A stretch of DNA of 64,000 nt from the NCBI RefSeq assembly GCF_045862395.1, contig NZ_AP023087.1:4092001-4156000 (forward strand), written 5' to 3'. Under the pieces are notes generated by a model, which ran no database searches, was not told the origin of the DNA, and saw only the letters and a program-made list of their open reading frames with translations. The stretch's first letter is position 1. Each line of letters begins with the position of its first letter. This document shows positions 1 to 10,700 of the stretch, piece after piece. A program made the position numbers and the translations under genes. The DNA comes from Marinicellulosiphila megalodicopiae. GTDB taxonomy: Bacteria; Pseudomonadota; Gammaproteobacteria; Pseudomonadales; Natronospirillaceae.

Positions 1-1762
1 CTCTTGTGTATTCCCAATAACTGACATCAATGGACGCTTCAGTTGGCCCATAAAGATTAATTAAACGAGTAAATGGATTAGCATCCATAAACGCATCAGC
101 AGTTGATTTCGATAATGCCTCACCACTGCAAAAAACATATTTTAGCGAAGCGATGTCTTGCCAGTTTATTAACGACAACGTGCTTGTCAGCATCGATGGT
201 ACAAAATGCAACACACTTATATTTTTTGAATGAATGATATTTTCTAAATAGTTTGGATCTTTATGTCCATTAGGGATTGCCATAACAAGTTTGGCGCCAA
301 TCATCAGTGGCCATAAAAACTCCCAAACAGATACATCAAAATTAAACGGTGTTTTTTGTAAAATACTATCTTGGTCTGTAATTGGATATTGAGATTGCAT
401 CCAACTGATTCGATTCATTAAACCTAAGTGAGTCGATTCAACCCCTTTAGGCTGTCCTGTACTTCCTGATGTATAAATCACATAAGCTAAGTTTTGTTGT
501 GATAAACCAATAGCTTGTGTTGAAATATTGTTTTTTGAGTATTTTTTTAATATTGCTGGATCATCTAAACAATAACGATCTATATTTTCTAAACTTAATA
601 ATTGAGTGCCTAACTCACAAAGAGTGACAATACTATTTAGCTTTGAGTTTTCAGCCATGTATTGAATGCGCTCTATCGGTAAGTCAGGATCTAACGGTAA
701 ATACGCACATCCCGCTTTTTGAATGGCTAAAATAGCAACCACCATCTCAATGGATCGAGTCGCATAAATACCAATAATGTCCTCAAGTGACGCACCGTGA
801 TCTATTAACAAATGCGCTAATTGATTTGAGCGAATATTCAGTTGTTCATAACTAATTGATTCAGTTTCAAATTCAACGGCAATACTATGAGGTTGAGTTA
901 AAACATTTTTCTCAAATAACTCATGGACACATAAACTGTGCTCTCTTTTATACTCTGTTTGATTCCATTGAATTAAGTCGCTTTTTTCTGCATCGGTTAA
1001 AATACAATGCTCAACAAGCTTTGTAGTGGGTTCCGTTATTAATGAAAATAAAAGTGACTCAAATCGATTAACTATACTGCTAATAGTTTCGCTATTGAAA
1101 CATTCACTTGCATACAGCCAATTAAGTTTAATTTCATTATTTGTATAATCAATATTAAGATGTAAATCGGTATAGGGATACAATTTTTCCAAAGCATCAT
1201 ATTGGTTTAGCGTTTTATTATTAATAGAAAGCATGATGCTAAACGGATCAGTTGTGACTAATTTAAAGCGTTTGGTCACTGCCTTTAAAATACTGGTAAA
1301 AGGCAACAAATCATGGAATGACGCTTCTTTAATTTGATTAAGCTGACTATCAAATAAATCAAAAACATGATGATCAACATTAATATCGCTGTTAAACAGC
1401 TGTATATATTCAACCCCCTTTGCTTTTGCTGGCATGGCAAAAACACTTGAGTTTTGTTGTTCGCCTATTTCGTTTTGGTGTCGGTTTAACAACAATGAAA
1501 AACACGACTGTAGAATTAAGTCTAACTCTATTTTATTTTCAACAGAAAATTGCATTAATAGGTTTGATATAGCCTGATCCATAACCTGACTGTATTTAAC
1601 TTTTAAATGCAAAGCGCTTAAATCTTGATTCACTTTTTTATAAAAAAGATTAGATTGTGAACTTGACGATAACTTTTTTTCCCAATACTCAAAAGACTGG
1701 GAATGTTTATCCATTAGCTCATCAATATTCTGTGCATCTGAAATATTATTTAATTCACTCAT
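1..1762 (-). CDS. Nonribosomal peptide synthetase, second subunit (5' part; runs off the window)
   Basis: About 587 N-terminal residues are present; the rest lies left of position 1. Residues ~1-270 match only the C-terminal half of a condensation domain: they open near the usual mid-domain YW motif (FEYWEKKL) and have no HHxxxDG. An adenylation domain follows, with core motif YVIYTSGSTGQPKG at about residue 435 and the later NLYGPTEAS motif. The specificity residues I read are D-V-W-H-F-S-L-I-D, the signature known for serine. The ATG at 1762 overlaps the TAA of the upstream NRPS (TAATG), so the two are probably translationally coupled. It presumably adds Ser as the third residue of the peptide. 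The truncated C domain is odd; if it is inactive, the condensation must be supplied elsewhere. Confidence 0.93.
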   Translation of the reverse strand, partial: MSELNNISDAQNIDELMDKHSQSFEYWEKKLSSSSQSNLFYKKVNQDLSALHLKVKYSQVMDQAISNLLMQFSVENKIELDLILQSCFSLLLNRHQNEIGEQQNSSVFAMPAKAKGVEYIQLFNSDINVDHHVFDLFDSQLNQIKEASFHDLLPFTSILKAVTKRFKLVTTDPFSIMLSINNKTLNQYDALEKLYPYTDLHLNIDYTNNEIKLNWLYASECFNSETISSIVNRFESLLFSLITEPTTKLVEHCILTDAEKSDLIQWNQTEYKREHSLCVHELFEKNVLTQPHSIAVEFETESISYEQLNIRSNQLAHLLIDHGASLEDIIGIYATRSIEMVVAILAIQKAGCAYLPLDPDLPIERIQYMAENSKLNSIVTLCELGTQLLSLENIDRYCLDDPAILKKYSKNNISTQAIGLSQQNLAYVIYTSGSTGQPKGVESTHLGLMNRISWMQSQYPITDQDSILQKTPFNFDVSVWEFLWPLMIGAKLVMAIPNGHKDPNYLENIIHSKNISVLHFVPSMLTSTLSLINWQDIASLKYVFCSGEALSKSTADAFMDANPFTRLINLYGPTEASIDVSYWEYTR

Positions 1763-4700
1763 TATATGTTCTCTTCTTGAATAACATTAAATGTTTGAGT
1801 ATCCACATCATTAATTACCAATGCTTGTAGGTAATCAGTTAATGATTTTAATAATGAATTCATTTGGGCAGGACTGTAATAATTCTCGCTGTACTTCCAA
1901 CGAATATGTAATTGAGAGTCACTAATATGACAGAAACATCCAAATATTTCGTCTCGTTCATTTTCAGGGCTAACCCAAGGAATAATAGCATCATCAATAT
2001 ATTTTAATTCACTTAACAACCTTGATGCTTGTGAATCATAAGTAGGCACAACCCCAGCATAATTTAACAATACATTTGGTCTGGGTAGATTTTTAATTTG
2101 TTCAGTAATGCTTTGATCATGATGAAAATATCGCAATAATTCATAACTGAACCCTTTATGGGATGTGTTTTGAATTTGATTGTGCACAAACCTCAATCCG
2201 TCTTTTAAATTGTTTGGTTGTGAATCAGTTACGTTTTTTGCCTCTAAAACAAATACTCTATTAGTTGATAACCACCCAATAGTTGAAGACAGGTCAATAC
2301 TTGAGCTGTCTGATTGCCTACCTGAATCCAATACTTTTAATGCAAGATACTTCGAATCTGCAAAGGTAGTTAATACATTGCTTAAAGCTGACATTAAAAT
2401 ATCAACCATTGGTATCTTTAAGTGTTGAGAAAGTTGCAATAATTTTTCGGTTGATTCAACACTTAATACCTTATCTAGATTTTGCATTGAGGCTTCATCG
2501 TTTGCTTTTTGTTTAGTTAAAGCAAAACGCGCCACTTGATCCCAAGGTAAATTTGACCAGTATTCAATTTCTTGTTGAGCATCCAACTGATTTGTAAAAT
2601 CAATAAAGTAATTTACATTATCGTACATGGTTGCGGTTTTTTGAGGGGTTGTATAAGCCTGCCCCATCACTAATGATTGATAGCATTTTTGCCAATCTTC
2701 AAAAAATATATTAATCGAATAACCATCAACAATTAAATGATGCAGCATTATTTTTACGATAAATCCTTGATCGTCTCCGCAGTTAAAAATAAATATCTTT
2801 AACAATGGCGCAACGCCTAAATTTAAATCAGAGCGACTTTTTTCAAAATGCTTGTGAATTAAGTTTTGCTGGTTTGTTTGCGTTTCTGCCGAATAGTCTA
2901 TTTGCTCTATGGCAATATTTAAATCCTTAGGATTAACTAAAAATTGATGCCACTTATTTTGTTTAAATTCAAATTTTGCCCTAAGCGCATCGTGATGATT
3001 AGCCATAATTAACAACGATTTTTCTAACAATTCAATATTAAGTGCAGATTTAAACTCAGTAACCACACCAATATTTGCAATATTTGGATTCACTTTAATA
3101 TATTCAAAAAACAAGTGTTGCGCGGCACTTAATGGCACCTCACCGATTAAACGATCTTCAATGATATGATCTCTATTGGCATTTGTTTTATGATCAATAG
3201 CACTGGCAAGCTCTGCAAAATTTGAATATTCAAACAACATTTGTGGCGGGCAATTCAACCCCATTTCAGTGGCGTTACGTACAAAAACCAACGTACTTAA
3301 TGAATCACCGCCTAATGCAAAAAAGTTATCTAAAAGACTGACTTTTTTAATATTTAATAATTTCTCACAAATAGCGCATAACGTTTTTTGTGTGTCTGAT
3401 TCTGGCACAACATAATTAAGCGGTTGTTGGTTTTTAATCACAGTACTCAAAAATGCTCTATCTACTTTTTTATTAGGCAACAATGCAATCTCATCAACAA
3501 TCATAAATCCAGATGGAATCATATAATTTGGCAAGGCATTTGAAAGATATGAATTTAAAACACTGTTGACTGTCTGTTTATTTATTGTTTTTTTATTTAA
3601 AGTTGATCCTGTAATTACAACACATGCAAATAAAGACTTGTCGCCATTGTTTAGGATTGAGTCAATCACTACGGCTTCACTGATTGATTCATGTGTTAAT
3701 AAAACACTTTCAATTTCACCAAGCTCTACCCGATAGCCTCGAATTTTAATTTGATTATCGATACGGCCTAAATATTCAATCGTGCCATCTTGTAATGCGC
3801 TATATCTAACTAAATCACCGGTTGCATACAGTTTTGATGAATAATCTTTTGTAAATGGATGAGTTATAAATTTTTCATGGGTTAATGAATCTTGGCCTAA
3901 ATAACCTCGTGTGACACCGTCACCTGCAATATACAACTGCCCCGCCACACCCATTGGTGTGTGTCTTAGATGTTTATCTAAGATATACATCTGTGTATTT
4001 GCGATGGGTTTGCCTATTAATACGGAGGTTTCAATTTTCTGGACACTTGACCATACAGCAGTTTCAGTGGGGCCAAACATATTCCATAGTTCAACACATG
4101 ACTGCGATAATAGATTATTTTTTAACTCCACACTTAACGCTTCACCGCCGCATAACACTTTTATTGGCAAACTAGGTGTCCAATCATTTTGCATCAACAT
4201 CTTCCATGTGGATGGGGTTGCTTGCATGATATTGACTTGATATTTATTGATGAGGGTTTCTAGTCGTACTGGATCTTTTACGTCTTGCTGTGATGCAATA
4301 ATAACTTGAGCACCTGTTAATAATGGTAAAAACAACTCAAGAGTATGAATATCAAATGACACTGAAGTCACCGCAAGTAATGTATCTTTACAGGTTAAAC
4401 CTGGTTTATGTTGCATTGAATGTAAAAAATTATTTAAATTTTGATGCTCAACCATTACTCCTTTTGGTAAGCCTGTGGAACCTGATGTATAAATCACATA
4501 GGCTAAATCTTTAGCCGTTAATCCATTTTTATGACCCAACAAATTAGTGATAGGCATTTGTGAAATACTAAGGCGTTGTTTTTCATTATCTAAGTTCACG
4601 ACATGATTCACAGCAATATCCTGTAAAACCGATTGATTTGAAATCAAATAACGTAAAGCTGAGTCATTAACCATATGCTCAAGTCTTGCTTTTGGATATT

Positions 4701-7700
4701 CAGGATCAAGCGGCACATATGCCCCGCCTGCTTTGTGAATAGCAAGTAAGCTTACTAATAAATCTAATGATCGTTCAACACAACAACCCACAAGTGTGCC
4801 AACGCTGACACCCATTGTTTTTAAATAATGCGCCAGTTGGTTTGATTTTTCGTTTAACTGTTTGTAGCTTAATTGATTATTATTAAAACAAACGGCAATG
4901 GAATCAGGAAATTGTGCAGCCTGTTGTTCAAATATTTCATGAAAACACTGATCTTTTGGATAGTTAAAATCAGTATGGTTCCACTTTTCTAATGTGTTTT
5001 GATCATTGCTTGATGTCAGTGATAATTCGCTAAGCAATTTAATATCAACATTCCAAAAACTATCTAAAATTGTATTTAAATCTTTTAATAACTTAAGCAC
5101 GATTTTTTCGTTATAGCAGTCACGCTTATATGCCAATTCAAAATGCAACTGATCGCCAGGGGTCACCATTAACGTTAAACCATAATTGGTCTCTTCTGAG
5201 TTTTGAATGTCTTCAATTTCAAAACCACAACCTAACGATGCATTATTTGCTAACTCATTAATTGGGTAATTTTCAAATATTACCAGTGAATCAAACAGCG
5301 CAGTATTATTACCAAGGGGGCTTTTTTCTTGAATTTTAGATAATGGAATATACCCATGCTCAGATCTTGCAATACTGTTTTTATGTAGATTTTGTAAAAA
5401 CTCACCAATATTATCGCTCTGGTTAAAATCAACCACCACTGGCAACGTATTAATAAATAAACCCACCATTTGTTCGACACCAATTAAATCAGCAGGTCTC
5501 CCTGATATGGTCTCACCAAATATGACTGTATTTTCGCCACTGTATCTGTGTAACAAATACGACCATGCACCTTGCACAATAGTACTTAATGTCACTTGAT
5601 GAAATTGCGTAATGTTTAATAAATTTTTAGTTTGGGTGGTATCTAATGTTAACGGTTGTTTACCGTATTGATTTTTAAAGCTCTTTTTATTTGCAATAAC
5701 CGCTTTTGATTCAGTTGAACCAATAGAGCAATTTAACTCAGTGATCGATGACACCATTGCTAACTCATTAACCCAAAACTCTTGCGATAAATTACTGTCT
5801 TGATTTTGAATCCATGCAATGTAATTTTCATAAGGTTTCACCTCATAAAGATCTGAGCATTCATTGTTATTAATGGATTGATACAAACTTAACACTTCTT
5901 TAAATACAATTGGCATCGACCAACCATCAGACAATGCATGATGATTTGTCCAGATTAATTTATATTGATCCGCTGCGAATTTAGAAATAGTAATGCGCAT
6001 TAGTGGCGTAGTTGTAATATCAAAACCTAATGCTTTGTCTTCATCTAAAAATTGATTAAATCGAACCGGTTGTTCTGTTTGATTTAAATCTGAAAAATCG
6101 TTTTGGTTAAACGGCAAAATCACATTTTTTAATACTAATTGCAATGCGTTATCATTAACAAATACAGTTCTAAAACAAGCATGTCGCTTAAGTACTTGCA
6201 TCCATGCAGTTTGCATAGCGCTGATATTTAGCTGTCCTTTTAACCCAATACTTAACTGAGTGACATACGCGGATCGATCCAAACTACTGTGAAACAATAA
6301 ACCTTGCTGCATACCTGTTGCTGGATATAAATTCTCAATATTTGGGTATTGTGAATGCAGTTGATCTAATAAGGGTTGATCAATCAATGCCAGTGGAAAA
6401 TCACTTGGTGTAAACCCTAACGGCTCGTTATTTTGACAATGACGAATAATTTGCACAATAGATGATTTGAAACTGTCAATTAATTTCAACATCGTTTGTT
6501 TAGAATATGCTGCACGGTTATACGTTAACGAAAACTTAAGACTGCCAGCACTGACATAACCATTAAAGGCTAATGGATGATTTCTTTGTCTGTTTTCACT
6601 TTGCTCTGCACCTGTGCTTTCAGTTGCTAATGTAAATGTTTCACTTTTGGATAATACCTGATCAAACTGTCCTAAATAATTAAACAGAATTTCAGATTGT
6701 GTTGCGTTATTTGTACTAATCGATTCAGCATAAGTATTTAAGGCGCTAAATCCAATGCCATTATTGGGTATGGTTCTAATATTTTGTTTAATTGATTTAA
6801 TGATGTTGCCAATATTATTAACATCATCAGCTGGGTCTAGTTTCATTAAAAATGGATAAACCGTTGTAAACCAACCCACTGTTTCACCTAAATTTAGTTC
6901 CTGGTTTAAGTCTTCTCGACCATGGCCTTCTAAGTCAATTCTAAAAACTGAATCACCACTGGTTTGATTCAGCGCGAGATATAAAGCCGATAACAAAAGA
7001 TCACTGATATTGGTTTGATAACTTTTCGATGTATTGTTCAGTAATAATTGCGTATCCACTTCATTTAGCTGTATATCAATTTCATTATATTCTGCAACTG
7101 AATCTATTATTTTGTTCGATGGTTTTAAACTAGAAACTGTGGCTTGTATAATATTTTCCCAGTATTTTTTCTCATTTTGTAGAAAATCGCTATTCGCTAC
7201 CTCTTGTAAATATTCAGCCCATTGTTGGTATGACGAAGTTTTGGGTAACAACGCAACGTCTTGATTATGGGTTAGCTGTTCAAAGATCGTCGAAAAATCT
7301 TGTAATAAAATACGCCAAGACACACCATCAACCACCAGATGATGCATAGTTAGTAACAATCTTCTGTTTTCACCGTCAAATAATACCGCACGAAATAAGT
7401 CCGCAGAGTGTATATTTAAACTGGATTTTTCTTGTATGGATAGCGTTTCAATTTTGCTTAGCCATTCTTGTTTTTCTAGTCCTGATAAATCGTATTGTTT
7501 TACAACCCGTTGTGTCATTTGTGTTGTAAGTTCATTATAGGTTGCGTTTAAGCCACCTCTGTTTTCAGAAAACGACAATCTAAGGGTGTCATGTCTTTTA
7601 TATATTTCAATGATTGTTTGATTCAATATTTGTATTGAAAAATCATCAGGAATTTCTAATAACAACGACTGGTTGTAATAATGTTTATCAGTTTGCTCGT

Positions 7701-10700
7701 CATTAATAAATTCATATTGTATAGGCAATAAAATTTGCTCACCCTCAGTGGGTATTTGAGGCGCCTCTACTTTTGATTCTGTATTAACAACAGTGGCTAA
7801 TTTTTTAATAGTTTGGCATTCAAATATTTGGCGAACAGTAATAAACAAACCCGCTTTTGTTGCTCTGGCGACTAATTGAATTGAAAGAATGGAATCTCCA
7901 CCAATAGAGAAAAAATTATCATCAATGCCTATTTTTTCTATTTGAAGCAAACCCTGCCAAATATCACAAAGTGTTTTTTCTATATCTGTTTGTGGCGCTT
8001 TGTATTCATTTGTTGTGGAATTATTAAACTCGGGCTCAGGTAATTTATTTCTGTCCAGTTTACCATTGGCCGTTGTGGGAAAATTCTCAAGCATCATAAT
8101 CGCACTAGGGTTCATATAATCTGACAGCTGATTACTTAAATACTGTTTAAGTGCTGCCTGTATATTATTGTCACTTGAATTTGAAGCTTTAACATAAGCA
8201 ACTAATTGCTTAGGTTCACCCACAGCGACAACAACCGCTTCACTTATTCCAGAAAAATTCAAAATGGTGGATTCGATCTCACTTAACTCAACCCTATAAC
8301 CTCTTATTTTAATTTGATTATCGATACGTCCTACAAACTCAATCACCTTTTTACCGTTATTAGACACCCATTTAACAAGGTCCCCGGTTTTATACATGTT
8401 TGATTGATTATTAGAAAATGGATTATTTACAAATTTTTCAAGTGTTAATTCTTTTTGATCCAGATACCCTTTGGCAACCGCAGGTCCGCCAACATACAAC
8501 TCACCGATCACTCCTGTTGGACATAACTTTTTATGCTCGTCCAGTACATATAATTCACAATGAGGCGCTGCAATACCAATGGGCACCTTACCCATATCAG
8601 ATGGTTTGCATTCGTAATAAGTACTCCATACGGTCGCCTCAGTTGGACCGTACTCATTAATTAACCGTGCTTGATGCCAGCCATCATTTTTGAAATGATT
8701 GTTAACTAATTCTGTTGAGCATTCTTCACCTGCGACCAAAACCATTTGTAAAGATTTTGGTGCTTCAATGTTAGCTTGAATTAAATTTAAATAAACACTG
8801 GGTAAAGTTAAAAAATGACTGATATTTTGTTTAATTAAAATGGCTTGAAACTCATTAGGATCTATCCCATTTTTAGTTTCAATTAATGTTAATTGTCCGC
8901 CGGTTGCTAACGTCCAAAAAATACCAACAACAGAGCTATCAAACGAAAACGATGACAACAACGCAAAACTTGTTGGATTATTAGCATAAGCAGATGTTCT
9001 TGCATGAGTTGAATATGATAAATTTTGATGAGATACCGCCACACCTTTTGGTTTACCCGTTGAGCCTGATGTATAGATAATATAAGCCAAGTCGGATTCG
9101 TTTAAGTCTACTTCAGAAGTATTTAAATTCTCAGTTGAATACCCGCCTAAAAAAGCATCCCAAAAATCTTCATCTAAAGGTAAGACTTTAAGCTCTTCAA
9201 TTGAAAGCTCAGACATTAACTCTGCTTCAGTTAATATTATTTCAATTTTTGAATCATCTAAAATATGATCGATTCGATTCTCTGGGTAGCTTGGGTCAAT
9301 CGGTACATACGCAGCCCCTGATTTTAAAATACCCACTATGCCAATAATCATTTCAACTGAGCGCTCAATACAAATACCTACTAAAGTATTAGGTACAACC
9401 TCTTGTTCAAGTAAGTATCGAGCCACTTGATTGGCCTTTTCATTTAGCTCTTGGTAACTTATTTTTTCATTATTAAAACAAACGGCAATATCATTTGGAT
9501 GTTTAACTGCTTGTTTTTCAATATCGTGATGTATAAATTTTGTGGGACGTTGAACATTTACTTTTGGCTGTCCATCTAATAATGCTTGTGCGTGAGTTTG
9601 ATCTGATAATAATTCATATTCACAAATATTTAATTCTGGATTGATTATTAATTGATTTAATAATGCTTCAAAGTTATTAGATAATTCGACAATACTGTTT
9701 TGTTTAAACAACGAAGTGGCGTATTCCCAATCTAAGGTTAAGCCTAAATATTCTCCATCTTTTGTGTTTTCATGCACATCTAAACTAATATCATGCAATG
9801 CGACACTATGAGACTGCTGTACGTTTTTAAAGGTTAAATCATTAAGATTGATTGAGCCTTTATCATTATTTTGCAATGCTAATTTAATTTGAAATAACGG
9901 TGAAATACTTAAATTTCTGTTTGTTTGTAATTGCTCAACTAATTTATCAAAAGGCAGTTGTTGATACTCATAAGCACATAATAGATTTTTTTTCGTATTT
10001 TTTAATAATGCATCAAACGTTAAAGTTTTAGATACATCTGTGCGTACAACTATGGAATTTACAAAAAAACCAATTAAACCGGTTAGCTCAGATTGATCTC
10101 TGTTACCAACTGGTGTGCCGATCACTATATCGGTTTCATTTGAATAACGTGAAAGCAACAATGAAAATGCAGCATTTATGAGCATGTACAGGGTGACATT
10201 TTTTTGCTTGGCTAATAAATTTAACCTGTGTTGAGTCTGTGCACTTATTTCATGGTAATGATGCTTGCCCGTGAAATCTTGATTTTTAGGTCTTGGAAAA
10301 TCTAAAGGAAAATTATGCACTTCGGGTATATTTTCTAAATTTTGTTTCCAATAATCCATATGATTGGTTAACACATCACCTTTCATCCAATTTCTTTGCC
10401 ATGCCGCATAATCTGAATATTGAATAGTTAACTCAGGTAAGGCATCTGTTTTATTTTGGATATAAGCTTGATAAATAGTATTAAGTTCATTAATTAACAC
10501 ATGCTGCGACCAACCGTCTACTGCAATATGATGCATAGCTAACACTAAGGTATAAGCATTAGCTTGTGTTTTAATTAGATTCACTCGCAGCATAAAATCG
10601 CAAGCCAGATCAAACACTTGATTGGTTTGGTTTAAAATCAAATCTTCAATATTGTTAGTCGCTGTATTTGAATCTAATAATGAATAATCGTGAAACTGTA

